Positions 9,140-16,346 are shown, counted from the first letter of the stretch. The stretch is 22,043 nucleotides of DNA from Ramlibacter sp. (GCA_023701085.1 JAMPXR010000001.1:1-22043); one strand, 5' to 3'. Translations and numbers: made by a program. Notes: generated by a model not told the origin, from the letters alone.

Positions 9140-9607
9140 ATGACCGAACCCGCGCTTCGCTTCGAGACTCAGCCCGCTAACCCGCGCGCGGCAGACGCCG
9201 CCTGGACGTTCCTGTTCGCGGCATGGCTGGTGGCGACGGTATCGACGCTGGGCGCCCTGTTCCTCAGCGAGGTCATGGAAGTGGCGCCCTGCACGCTGTG
9301 CTGGTACCAGCGCGTCTTCATGTTTCCCCTGGTGTTCGTGCTGGCCGCGGGCCTTTTCCCTCCCGACCGCCGGGTGCTGCGCTATGCCACGCCCCTGGTC
9401 GCCGCCGGCTGGCTGGTGGCGCTGTTCCATCTGCTGCTGACCCGAGGCGTCATCCCCGCGTCGATGACGCCGTGCACGCAGGGCATCCCATGCTCGCGCA
9501 TCGAGGTGGAGTGGTTCGGCTTCGTGACCATTCCGCTGCTTTCGCTGCTGTCCTTTTCCGCCATCGGCATCGCCCTGGCGACGGTCCATTTCAAGACACG
9601 ACCATGA
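9140..9607 (+). CDS. DsbB/BdbC-family thiol oxidoreductase
   Basis: A 155-residue inner-membrane protein with four predicted membrane segments (about 23-45, 58-73, 84-100, 126-150). The first periplasmic CxxC is in APCTLCWYQR (C51, C54), with the Arg that contacts quinone in DsbB proteins. The second pair is C112 and C118 (PCTQGIPC). This is the BdbC-like short-loop version. It reoxidises a DsbA-type partner and passes electrons to quinone. The partner is the next gene, overlapping by ATGA. Copper oxidises thiols, so a dedicated disulfide pair inside a copper operon fits damage repair, similar in spirit to Scs systems. Confidence 0.92.
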   Translation: MTEPALRFETQPANPRAADAAWTFLFAAWLVATVSTLGALFLSEVMEVAPCTLCWYQRVFMFPLVFVLAAGLFPPDRRVLRYATPLVAAGWLVALFHLLLTRGVIPASMTPCTQGIPCSRIEVEWFGFVTIPLLSLLSFSAIGIALATVHFKTRP

Positions 9608-10269
9608 AACAGAAGAGCCTATTCATCATCGCCCTCGTCCTGCTGGCCGCGCTGTTCGCCGGCGGCGCGCAGATGTACCGCGCCCAGAAGGCGCAGCAGG
9701 CGGCCGCCTCGGCCGCGAAGAACAAGGAGTCGCTGCTGCGCTTTCACTCGCCCTCGCTGGGCCGCGCGGACGCTCCCGTCCACATCGTCGAGTTCTTCGA
9801 TCCGGCCTGCGAGACCTGCGCCGCGTTCTACCCCATGGTCAAGCAGATGATCGCCGCCAACCGCGAAGACATCCGGCTGACGGTGCGCTACGCGCCTTTC
9901 CACCAGGGCTCGGATGAGGTCGTGAAGGCGCTGGAGGCCAGCCGCAAGCAGGGAAGGTTCTGGCAGGCGCTGGAGGCGCTGCTCGCCTCGCAGCGCGCGT
10001 GGGTCGAACATCACCAGGCGCGGCCCGAGCTGATCTGGCCGCACCTGGCGCGGGCGGGGCTGGACATCGAGCGGCTCAAGGCCGACATGCAGTCTCCCGA
10101 AATCGCGCGCGCCATCGTTCAGGACGTGACAGACGCGCGGACGCTGAACGTGACCAAGACGCCGGAATTCTTCGTCAACGGCCGGCCCCTGCCCTCGTTC
10201 GGTTTCGACCAGCTGCGCGACCTGGTCGCCGAGGAACTCGCGGCGGCCAGCAGGGCGAAGGCGGGATAA
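9604..10269 (+). CDS. DsbA-family thioredoxin-fold protein, N-terminally anchored
   Basis: A 221-residue protein with an N-terminal hydrophobic segment (LFIIALVLLAALFAGG) lacking an obvious signal-peptidase site, so it is probably tethered in the periplasm. The active site is C69-E-T-C72 in EFFDPACETCAAFYP. The cis-proline loop is KTPEFFVNG (P187). The inserted helical domain (about 100-170) matches DsbA/BdbD-like proteins. It would introduce or isomerise disulfides in exported proteins and be recycled by the DsbB/BdbC protein encoded just upstream. A strong hairpin terminator follows its stop codon. Confidence 0.9.
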   Translation: MKQKSLFIIALVLLAALFAGGAQMYRAQKAQQAAASAAKNKESLLRFHSPSLGRADAPVHIVEFFDPACETCAAFYPMVKQMIAANREDIRLTVRYAPFHQGSDEVVKALEASRKQGRFWQALEALLASQRAWVEHHQARPELIWPHLARAGLDIERLKADMQSPEIARAIVQDVTDARTLNVTKTPEFFVNGRPLPSFGFDQLRDLVAEELAAASRAKAG

Positions 10270-10274
10270 CAAAA

Positions 10275-10302
10275 GGGGCACGGCCAGTCACGGCCGTGCC
10301 CC
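10275..10302. terminator. Bidirectional intrinsic terminator
   Basis: A perfect 11-bp stem GGGGCACGGCC / GGCCGTGCCCC (10275-10285 and 10292-10302) with loop AGTCAC, preceded by AAAA. On the minus strand this gives a stem followed by TTTTG, so it best terminates the minus-strand small-protein operon. On the plus strand it ends dsbA transcription with a short TT. Confidence 0.85.
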
Positions 10303-10322
10303 TTGATCCGGGGCGCGCCGCC

Positions 10323-10601
10323 CTACATCAGCTTGTGGAACCTGGCATGGTCGTGCCCGCGCTTGGCCGCTTTCGCTTTCGCGGCGGGCGCGTCGGCCGC
10401 CGCCATGGGGCAGCTGCCGCGCATGGATGTCGGGCCGCCCATTTCCGTGCCATGGTCGTGGCCAGGCATGGCCATGGGGCAATCCTGCGGCATGGCGGCT
10501 GCGGCGCCGGGCTGGGGGCTCGGCGCCCGGTTTTCCTGAGCGGCCGCGCCGGCGGAAACGGCAAGCGCAAAGACCAGCGGTAGGACGTGCAAAGCAGACA
10601 T
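10323..10601 (-). CDS. Small secreted protein with Cys-Pro-Met and His motifs
   Basis: A 92-residue precursor with a signal peptide ending near AGAAAQ (residue 22). The mature part is low-complexity Ala/Pro with two CPM motifs (DCPMAMPGHDHG at 40-51 and RGSCPMA at 61-67), several other Met, and a tail KRGHDHARFHKLM. The Cys-Met-His set suggests Cu(I) binding in the periplasm. I do not recognise a named family. The ATG at 10601 has AGGAG seven nt upstream. It lies 54 bp after DUF4148 paralog A in the same direction and is probably co-transcribed from that gene's promoter, ending at the 10275 terminator. Confidence 0.75.
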   Translation of the reverse strand: MSALHVLPLVFALAVSAGAAAQENRAPSPQPGAAAAMPQDCPMAMPGHDHGTEMGGPTSMRGSCPMAAADAPAAKAKAAKRGHDHARFHKLM

Positions 10602-10655
10602 ATTGATACTCCTGGGATGGCGATGCAGGCGATCGGCGGATGCCATGCGGGGCGA

Positions 10656-10985
10656 TTACCTTTCGTGCGGCATCAGCGGCGTGATCTCGCTGTGCAGCAT
10701 GGTGCCGTCGCGGTGCGACTGGATCGCCTCGGCCCTGACTTCGGCGCGGCTGCGGGTGGACTGGAACGGCTTGGACTTCGGCGCATATTCGGCATGCAGC
10801 ATGGTGCCGTCGCGGTGTGAGCGGATCGCCTCGGCCCGGACCTGGTCGGCATTGACGCTCGACGTTTGCGACGGGCGATCGATCCAGCCCAGTTCGCCTC
10901 CGACGAAGATGCTTTCGGCCTGCGCAGCGGTCCATCCGCCCATGGCGGCGAGTGCGAGAATGAGAGCGGTCTTGCGAACTGACAT
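10656..10985 (-). CDS. DUF4148/CopQ-like small periplasmic protein, paralog A
   Basis: A 109-residue precursor: signal peptide to AAQA (residue 23), then SIFVGGELGWIDRPSQ, the GGExGW signature shared by the three paralogs in this window and by CopQ-like proteins of Cupriavidus. A helix with DQVRAEAI follows. Residues 49-65 and 83-99 are near copies (VRAEAI-x-SHRDGTMLH), unique to this paralog. The function of the family is unknown. Members are strongly induced by metals in related bacteria. The ATG at 10985 has AAGGAGT upstream. It is divergent from the response-regulator gene and has the shared copper-type operator and two-hairpin leader. Confidence 0.85.
   Translation of the reverse strand: MSVRKTALILALAAMGGWTAAQAESIFVGGELGWIDRPSQTSSVNADQVRAEAIRSHRDGTMLHAEYAPKSKPFQSTRSRAEVRAEAIQSHRDGTMLHSEITPLMPHER
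10695..10841. repeat. In-frame duplication inside DUF4148 paralog A
   Basis: Segments 10695-10739 and 10797-10841 are 45-bp direct copies with about four or five differences. Their first 21 bp are identical. The offset is 102 bp, or 34 codons, so the reading frame is kept and the SHRDGTMLH segment is doubled. Confidence 0.85.
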
Positions 10986-11013
10986 GATGGGACTCCTTGA
11001 CGTTGATTCGATT

Positions 11014-11055
11014 GCCGCCTCTTCGGAGCCGGCCGGATGCAACCCCTGCATCACG
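11014..11055 (-). promoter_or_regulatory. Two-hairpin 5' leader of DUF4148 paralog A
   Basis: On the minus strand the invariant CGTGATGCA begins at 11055. Its GATGCA pairs with TGCATC (loop GGGGT; plus-strand span 11036-11052). A second stem, GCCG-G-CTC / GAG-G-CGGC with loop CGAA and one G-G mismatch, spans 11014-11033. The leader is about 70 nt long. Confidence 0.55.
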
Positions 11056-11061
11056 CTTCGA

Positions 11062-11116
11062 ACTTTAGGTGCGCGGTCCCCACAGGGCGCTGACCCCGAG
11101 ATTACAAATACGTCAT
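11062..11116 (-). promoter_or_regulatory. CusR-like operator and promoter of DUF4148 paralog A
   Basis: The operator 11101-11116 reads, on the minus strand, ATGACGTATTTGTAAT, identical to the operator at 13332. Exactly 33 bp later lies TAAAGT (11067-11062), a plausible -10. GGGTCAGCG lies in the spacer, as at 13332. The plus-strand response-regulator start is only 16 bp from this operator. Confidence 0.75.
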
Positions 11117-11132
11117 TGCAACGAGGCTTCAC

Positions 11133-11810
11133 GTGAAAATCCTGGTGATCGAAGACGAGCCCAAGGCGGCCGAATACCTGCGCCAGGGCCTGAGCGAAAG
11201 CGGCTACGCCGTCGAGGTGGCGCATGACGGGACCGACGGCCTGCACGCGGCGGCCACCGGCGATCACGCCCTGGTGATCCTCGACGTCATGCTGCCGGGC
11301 ATCGACGGCTTCGCCGTGCTTTCGGCGTTGCGCACGTCCAGGCAGGTCCCCGTGCTGATGCTGACGGCGCGCGGCAAGACCGACGACAAGGTGCGCGGCT
11401 TCGATCTCGGCGCCGACGACTACCTGGTCAAGCCCTTCCAGTTTCCCGAGCTGCTCGCGCGGGTGCGCGCCCTGCTCAAGCGCGGCCAGCCCGCGGTGGC
11501 CGATCCCGTGCTGCGGGTGGGCGACCTGGAAATCGATTCCGTGCGGCACCGCGCGACGCGGCAGGGCCAGCGCATCGACCTCACCGCGAAGGAATTCGCC
11601 CTGCTGTCGCTGCTGACCCGCAAGACCGGCGAGGTGCTCTCGCGCACGCAGATCGCTTCGCTGGTGTGGGACATCCACTTCGATTCCGACAGCAACGTGG
11701 TCGAGGTCGCCATGCGGCGGCTGCGCGCCAAGATCGACGATCCCTTCGCCGACAAGCTGATCCACACCGTGCGCGGCGTGGGCTACGTGCTGGAGCGCCG
11801 CAAGCCGTGA
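11133..11810 (+). CDS. cusR: CusR/CopR-like OmpR-family response regulator
   Basis: A 225-residue regulator. The receiver domain (1-115) has the acidic E7-D8-E9, phosphoacceptor D51 (VILDVMLPG), T78 and K100 (YLVKPF). The OmpR winged helix (about 128-222) includes [22 protein letters not shown], the [15 protein letters not shown] recognition helix and [10 protein letters not shown]. This matches heavy-metal regulators of the CusR/CopR/IrlR group. It starts at GTG 11133, which gives the standard [10 protein letters not shown]-terminus. Its stop overlaps the kinase ATG by one base. A shared operator lies 16 bp before the start, so autoregulation is likely. Which metal it answers to is inferred from the surrounding copper genes. 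Confidence 0.92.
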   Translation: MKILVIEDEPKAAEYLRQGLSESGYAVEVAHDGTDGLHAAATGDHALVILDVMLPGIDGFAVLSALRTSRQVPVLMLTARGKTDDKVRGFDLGADDYLVKPFQFPELLARVRALLKRGQPAVADPVLRVGDLEIDSVRHRATRQGQRIDLTAKEFALLSLLTRKTGEVLSRTQIASLVWDIHFDSDSNVVEVAMRRLRAKIDDPFADKLIHTVRGVGYVLERRKP

Positions 11811-13222
11811 TGCGCTTCGCACCCGGCCGGTCGATGTCGCTGGCGCTGCGCATCGCTCTGGCCAGCGCGCTGTTCGGCCTGGTGGTCGCCGCCGGCGCGG
11901 TCTTCGCCGGTTACTGGACGCTGTCGCAGCAGCTGGACGCACGGTCCGCTTCCGACCTGCAGGGCCGGCACGAGCTGCTCGTCCATATCCTGGCCGACAT
12001 GCCGTCGGTGCAGGCCGCGGCCGGATCGCAGGACCGTTTTGGCGATCTCTTCTTCGGACATGACGACCTGCATCTGGCCCTGGTAGACCCCGCCACGGGC
12101 CAGATGCTCGCCAGCAATTCGGCAGTGGCCTCGCACTCGGTCACCGCCCTGCTGCACGCCACGGCCGCGCCGGAAACCACGCATTCGTGGGTGACGTCCG
12201 ACGGGCAACGCTTCAGCGGCATGCACGGCACGGTGGCAGTGGCCGACGGCAAGCCGCTGCGCTACTACCTGTCGGTCGAACGGCAGCGGGATTCGCTGCT
12301 GCTGGCCGGCGTGGTCAAGGCCACCTTGGTGGTGCTGCCGCTGCTGCTGATGCTTGTCGCCATGGGGGCATGGCTCACCGCCCGCACCGGCCTGGCACCC
12401 TTGCGCAGGTTCAACCGGCTGGCGGCTTCGATCGGGACGAAGTCGCTGGACCAGCGTGTCTCGATGGCGGGATTGCCCGGCGAACTGGCCGACATGGCGA
12501 TCGAGTTCAACGGCATGATGGAACGCATCGCCCAGGGCTACCGGCGCCTGGAGGATTTTTCGGGCGATCTGGCGCACGAGATGCGCACGCCGGTCGCCAC
12601 CTTGCTGGGCCGCACGCAGGTCGCGCTGTCGCACACTCGCACGGCGGCGCAGCTGCGCGAGGTGCTGGAAGGCAACGTGGAAGAGCTGGACCGGCTGTCC
12701 GCATTGATCTCGGACATGCTGTTCATCGCGCAGGCGGAGCACGACGCCAAGCCGATCCAGGCGCAGGCGGTGGACCTGGCGCACGAAGCGAAAAGGGTGG
12801 CGGAGTACCTGTCGCTGGTGGCCGATGAGAAGAACGTGCGCGTGCAGGTCGAGGGCGCGGCGCCACCCGTTACGGCGGACCGCCTGCTCATCGAGCGCGC
12901 GATCACGAACCTGCTGTCCAACGCGATCCGCCATGCGGCCGCCGGCTCGGTGGTCGACATCGAGCTCGGCTCGGACGGCCTCGCCGCGACGGTGGCGGTG
13001 ACCAATCGCGGCGAAACCATCCCCGAGGCCCATGTGAACCGGATCTTCGACCGGTTCTACCGCGTGGACTCGGGTCGGGCGCGCCACGCCGGCGGCACCG
13101 GTTTGGGCCTGGCGATCGTCCGGTCGATCGCGGTGGCGCACAAAGGCAGCATCACGGTGCGCAGCACCGGCGGGCTGACCACTTTCACGCTGTCGCTGCC
13201 CGGCGGCGCGATGCCGGGTTGA
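11810..13222 (+). CDS. cusS: CusS/CopS-like heavy-metal sensor histidine kinase
   Basis: A 470-residue membrane kinase. TM1 is about residues 12-37 and TM2 about 167-190, enclosing a ~130-residue periplasmic sensor with scattered His and Met (for example HDDLHLAL, SGMHG). HAMP follows (191-243). The H-box is FSGDLAHEMRTPVATLL with H256. The N-box is ITNLLSNAIRHA (N367, N371). Then come the F-box IFDRFYRVD and the G2 box GGTGLGLAIV (428-437). The degenerate G1 (VTNRGETIP) is usual in CusS kinases. It would phosphorylate the regulator encoded just upstream in response to periplasmic metal. The pair is translationally coupled. Confidence 0.92.
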   Translation: MRFAPGRSMSLALRIALASALFGLVVAAGAVFAGYWTLSQQLDARSASDLQGRHELLVHILADMPSVQAAAGSQDRFGDLFFGHDDLHLALVDPATGQMLASNSAVASHSVTALLHATAAPETTHSWVTSDGQRFSGMHGTVAVADGKPLRYYLSVERQRDSLLLAGVVKATLVVLPLLLMLVAMGAWLTARTGLAPLRRFNRLAASIGTKSLDQRVSMAGLPGELADMAIEFNGMMERIAQGYRRLEDFSGDLAHEMRTPVATLLGRTQVALSHTRTAAQLREVLEGNVEELDRLSALISDMLFIAQAEHDAKPIQAQAVDLAHEAKRVAEYLSLVADEKNVRVQVEGAAPPVTADRLLIERAITNLLSNAIRHAAAGSVVDIELGSDGLAATVAVTNRGETIPEAHVNRIFDRFYRVDSGRARHAGGTGLGLAIVRSIAVAHKGSITVRSTGGLTTFTLSLPGGAMPG

Positions 13223-13331
13223 GGCCGGGATCGCCACGCGCGTGCAGCGGATGACGAAATCCCGAGCCCGGGGGCGTGCCGCATCCACGCCGGCGAATTC
13301 CCGTTCGCCAGTCCCCAGCCTGCGCCGCCCC

Positions 13332-13386
13332 ATGACGTATTTGTAATCGCCGGGTCAGCGTTGTGCGAGGGCTGGCTCTCTACAGT
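13332..13386 (+). promoter_or_regulatory. CusR-like operator and promoter of DUF4148 paralog B
   Basis: The operator ATGACGTATTTGTAAT (13332-13347) is followed by C-x-C-GGGTCAGCG and, exactly 33 bp after TGTAAT, by TACAGT (13381-13386), the presumed -10. It has the same sequence and spacing as the minus-strand promoter at 11116-11062. Confidence 0.75.
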
Positions 13387-13392
13387 GGGAGC

Positions 13393-13438
13393 CGTGATGC
13401 AGGATTTGCATCGCGCTGGATCCCCTGACAGGACCAGC
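13393..13438 (+). promoter_or_regulatory. Two-hairpin 5' leader of DUF4148 paralog B
   Basis: CGTGATGCA (13393-13401) pairs with TGCATCGCG (13407-13415), giving a 9-bp stem with one T-G wobble and loop GGATT. A second stem GCTGG-A-TCC / GGA-CCAGC spans 13415-13438 with one bulged A. The first stem begins 6 nt after the -10, that is, at the expected mRNA 5' end. Confidence 0.55.
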
Positions 13439-13465
13439 ACCATCGATCATTCAAAGGAGTTGACC

Positions 13466-13825
13466 ATGTCCATCCGCACCCACACCATCGTCCTGGCCCT
13501 CGCCTCCATGGCGCTGCCCGCCGCATTCGCACAATCCGCCAGCGTATTCGTCGGCGGCGAGCGCGGGTGGATCGACCTGCCCGTGCAGAGCAGCCTCACG
13601 CGTGACCAGGTCACCCGCGAATACCTCGCCTTCCGCAAGAGCCCGGTCGCGCCCGATGGCGGTCGATTCGTCGGCGGCGAGATGGGCTATGTCTTTCCGC
13701 AGCACACCTACGCCCGGATCAACGGCGAGTGGGTCTGCACCGACAAGATCGCGCACAACCCGGCACCCCCGGCCATCAAGACACCGGCCGAACGCAGTGC
13801 GTTCCTGAGGCAATACCCCGCCTGA
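13466..13825 (+). CDS. DUF4148/CopQ-like small periplasmic protein, paralog B
   Basis: A 119-residue precursor with a signal peptide ending at AFAQ (residue 23). The mature N-terminus SVFVGGERGWIDLPVQSSLTRDQVTREYLAFR carries the family GGExGW signature and the TRDQV helix. A second copy, FVGGEMGYVFPQH, follows at residues 68-80, and one Cys is in EWVCTDKIAH. AAAGGAG precedes the ATG. It lies downstream of the kinase gene but has its own operator, promoter and structured leader. Function unknown. Strong induction by copper is expected from the promoter. Confidence 0.85.
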   Translation: MSIRTHTIVLALASMALPAAFAQSASVFVGGERGWIDLPVQSSLTRDQVTREYLAFRKSPVAPDGGRFVGGEMGYVFPQHTYARINGEWVCTDKIAHNPAPPAIKTPAERSAFLRQYPA

Positions 13826-14125
13826 GCGGCGCTGGACGAATGCGGGCGCCAAGCAGGCCGCAAGAAAACCCCGAATCAGAAACCTGCCGGCCGCCGTGTT
13901 CGTCGCCCTGGCGGGCGGCCGTCTCGGCAAGCGCTTGGCAGTGACGCCAAAGCTAAAAAAAACTGCCACGGAATCGTGCCGAATTCCGTGGCAGGAAGTT
14001 AGACCGGTGGAGAAACCTGCAATTTCGGTCCGGTCCGGGGACACCCTTCTTAGGTGGCTATTGGATGCGCTGTCAGAATCGTCTCCTGGGGAAACCTCTC
14101 CAGTGCGCGCGCCGCTGATTCTCGA
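13826..14125. other. Intergenic region between DUF4148 paralog B and the porin
   Basis: About 300 bp between convergent genes. I see no supported gene. It contains a GC stem near 13889-13922 (CCGGCCGCC with GGGCGGCCG, loosely paired) that may end paralog B, and the strong terminator at 13955-13994 for the porin. Confidence 0.5.
13955..13994 (-). terminator. Intrinsic terminator of the porin gene
   Basis: A perfect 12-bp stem, CTGCCACGGAAT (13963-13974) and ATTCCGTGGCAG (13983-13994), with an 8-nt loop. On the minus strand it is followed directly by eight T (13962-13955), a textbook Rho-independent terminator about 130 nt past the porin stop. Confidence 0.92.
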
Positions 14126-15193
14126 TCAGAACCTATGCCTTATCCCGATGTCCAGCCCGCTGGAGGACGAATTGGGAGCTGTCGTCGCCCCGTTGAGGGC
14201 TGTCGCGGCGCCGCCGCTGTTCTTCACCCGAGCCCAGGTGGTGTACAGGGCCGTACGCTTGCTCAGGTTGTGCACATAGCCCAAGGCCAACTTCTTGCCT
14301 TCCGGATTGCCAGCGGCACTGGTTTCGTACTGGGAGTAACTGCCAAGAATTTCGCCGGCGCCCACCGGGAGCCACGCGCCGAGCAGCCAGCCCTTGCCTG
14401 TCAAAGGACCATTCTTGTCACGGCTGACCTGCAGTCCCACCTTGGCGACGCCGAAGTTGTAGGTCGCCACTGCGTTGGTTTGACGCGTATTCCCCGCCGC
14501 ATACTGGGTGCGGCCCGTCGCGAGCGATGCGTAAACCGGTCCGCTCTCGTATCCGACCCGCACGCCTGCGCCGGTACCGTCATCTTCCGTGGCACCGCCG
14601 TTCTGCGGGCTCTCGCCCAGGTAATACTGGAGGGACCCCGAAAAGCCGCCGATATTTCCCGGAAGGAAGTATGTGATCCCGTTCGATGAACGCACCGCCG
14701 TCGAGCCGGTGAAGCCGCCGAAGTCATAGGTCGCCGGCATCGGCAAACCGACGCCGACATTCCCGAACGGATCGGCGAAGTACAAATTCCAGTATTGCGG
14801 CGTGTAATCCCGACCCAGGCGTACTTCACCCCAAGCACCCGCCAAGCTGACGGTGGCGCGGCGGTTGAAGCTTACCCCCTGGCGACCCGCGACCGCAGCG
14901 CCGGTACCTGTAGTCTGATTGTTGGAGTTGGTCGCGTTGCCTTGACCGTCGTCCGTCGCCAGGCCCGCTTCCAGCCAGAACGAAGCGGACATGCCGCCAC
15001 CGAGGTCTTCGACTCCACGGAAACCGATGCGCGACGTTGCGTTGCCTGAGTTGGAAATCTGGTTGCGGTCGGCCACCGTGCCCCTGCCAATGGCCAGATT
15101 GGTGTCGACCACGCCAAAAAGGGTCACGGACGACTGCGCGGACACCGCGCCGGTCGCGGCGAGCAAAGCCACTCCAAGAAGGGATTTATTCAT
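14126..15193 (-). CDS. Gram-negative general porin, Burkholderiales type
   Basis: A complete 355-residue outer-membrane porin: signal peptide MNKSLLGVALLAATGAVSAQ, then SSVTLFGVVDTNLAIGRG, the first strand typical of trimeric Burkholderiales porins, the SRIGFRGVEDLGGGMSASFWLEAGL pair of strands, the L3-region motif GEVRLGRDYTPQYW, and the closing strand SGLDIGIRHRF with the C-terminal Phe needed for BAM-dependent assembly. ACGGAG precedes the ATG. Its codon and base use look less GC-biased than the copper genes on both sides, so it and the adjoining LysR fragment may be a separate insertion or an ancestral segment. It has its own terminator. Confidence 0.93.
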   Translation of the reverse strand: MNKSLLGVALLAATGAVSAQSSVTLFGVVDTNLAIGRGTVADRNQISNSGNATSRIGFRGVEDLGGGMSASFWLEAGLATDDGQGNATNSNNQTTGTGAAVAGRQGVSFNRRATVSLAGAWGEVRLGRDYTPQYWNLYFADPFGNVGVGLPMPATYDFGGFTGSTAVRSSNGITYFLPGNIGGFSGSLQYYLGESPQNGGATEDDGTGAGVRVGYESGPVYASLATGRTQYAAGNTRQTNAVATYNFGVAKVGLQVSRDKNGPLTGKGWLLGAWLPVGAGEILGSYSQYETSAAGNPEGKKLALGYVHNLSKRTALYTTWARVKNSGGAATALNGATTAPNSSSSGLDIGIRHRF

Positions 15194-15266
15194 CGTAGAT
15201 CTCCGTAATCGAGGGATTCAGTTGCGCTGGAAATACAGCGTCCCGACAATATCCCCGCTACCCCGA

Positions 15267-15743
15267 TCAGACAGTTCGGGAAACTTGGTATTCGGATCTT
15301 CGCAAGCCCTCTGACGAGGTGCGGATGTCGTGGTGGCGGACGTCGGCTATTTGATCGCATGCCCTCATCGATGCGAGCTGGCTTCCCATGAGGCGCAGCG
15401 CCTGGAGAATGGAAGTTGCATGACCGACAAAGACGGCGCCTGCTGCCGTCAGTCGCAGCCCCCGGTAGTCGCGCTCGAAAAATCGATTCCCGAAGAATTC
15501 CTCGATGTTGCTGAGGCGATGACTGGCGCTCGACAAGGACATGTTGCCTCGCCTGGCGGCCGCCGAAAGGCTGCCCAGTTCGGCGCAATGAACCACCAGG
15601 CGCAGGGACACGAAGTCGATTCCTGCGAGGTTCAGGTGAATCGCGCCGTTTCGGCAATGTGCATTCATCGCAGCATGCACGAGCGACAGCTGGCCACCGA
15701 GTGCATCGGGGATCAACGGGGCGCCTGAAAAGGCCAAGCTCAT
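15267..15743 (-). pseudogene. Truncated LysR-type regulator (DNA-binding part only)
   Basis: A reading frame whose middle part is a clear LysR winged-helix region: LRLVVHCAELGSLSAAARR, SLSSASHRLSNIEEFFGNRFFERD, RGLRLTAAG, and the start of the linker helix. After roughly 105 residues from the 15668 ATG the family similarity stops, and the last ~30 residues (CDQIADVRHHDIRTSS...) are not LysR-like. The ~200-residue effector domain is absent. The start is uncertain (15743 or 15668), with no good ribosome site at either. It is most likely a remnant cut off by the porin segment. It lies 47 bp from a perfect copy of the copper-type operator. Confidence 0.6.
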
Positions 15744-15789
15744 CGCCGCAAGGTTAGGCCTGGCCGACCTACCGGAAACCGACGATCTG

Positions 15790-15805
15790 ATTACAAAAAT
15801 GTAAT
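15790..15805. promoter_or_regulatory. Perfect copy of the CusR-like operator
   Basis: ATTACA-AAAA-TGTAAT, the only copy with both 6-bp arms perfect. It lies 163 bp before the Met-rich lipoprotein gene (plus) and 46 bp before the 15743 ATG of the LysR fragment (minus). On the minus side the 33-bp position reads TAACCT with GTC at +7. On the plus side no -10 is found at that spacing. Confidence 0.65.
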
Positions 15806-15968
15806 CGCCGGCCGCAGGCATCTTGAGCAGGATCAACGAAGTGGCAATCCCCGGATCACCCAACGTTGCCTGCCTGCCACGGCCGAAGAACCGAAGAGAT
15901 TGACAGCAGATTGAAATCGGAGTGCGCTGCTTCTTGATGCAGATGACCGATCCCACAACGGAGATTCA

Positions 15969-16262
15969 ATGACCTCCACACGTTTCTTCAGCGCCTTCGC
16001 AGTTGGCGCCGTTCTCACGTCGCTGCTGTCCGGCTGCGCGAGCAACATGGGCGATCATCACGGGGGAGGTGACCGCGCCGGCTCCATGATGCACGGCATG
16101 GAGCCGGGTTCGCAGGACATGCAGGCGATGTGCGCCATGCACAAGCAGATGATGGCGGGAAAACCAGCTGCCGAGCAGCGCGCCATCATGGACGAGCACA
16201 TGAAGAAGATGTCGCCTCAGATGCGCCAGAACATGCAGGCCATGCAAGAGCACTGCAAGTAG
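15969..16262 (+). CDS. Small Met/His-rich lipoprotein, putative copper binder
   Basis: A 97-residue protein with a lipoprotein signal ending in the lipobox LLSGC (C23). The mature part has 15 Met, and Met plus His together make about a quarter of it: MGDHHGGG, SMMHGM, MQAMCAMHKQMM, then a helix MDEHMKKMSPQMRQNMQAM ending EHCK. Regular Met spacing on a helix suits soft-metal binding or a CpxP/Spy-like shape, but no named family is recognised. GGAGA precedes the ATG. A perfect copper-type operator lies 163 bp upstream, and the gene is convergent with DUF4148 paralog C. A periplasmic or outer-membrane copper sponge is the best guess. Confidence 0.8.
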   Translation: MTSTRFFSAFAVGAVLTSLLSGCASNMGDHHGGGDRAGSMMHGMEPGSQDMQAMCAMHKQMMAGKPAAEQRAIMDEHMKKMSPQMRQNMQAMQEHCK

Positions 16263-16346
16263 GGCGCGCTACCGCCATTGCAGCGTCATGTGAGACGCCA
16301 GCGCCGCCCGCAAGGCCCAACAGGCCCAGTAGCGGCCGCCATCCCC

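Noticed and set aside
11783-13333. Long open frame on the minus strand opposite the sensor kinase
   Set aside because: Shadow of a complete histidine kinase. The translation is compositionally biased and lacks domains.
15190-15657. Second minus-strand frame over the LysR region as a frameshifted continuation
   Set aside because: Its translation is Arg/Pro-rich and shows no LysR effector-domain pattern, so a simple frameshift does not restore the missing domain.
15935-15953. GATGCA before the Met-rich lipoprotein, like the DUF4148 leader
   Set aside because: No matching TGCATC arm, and no -10 at the required spacing.
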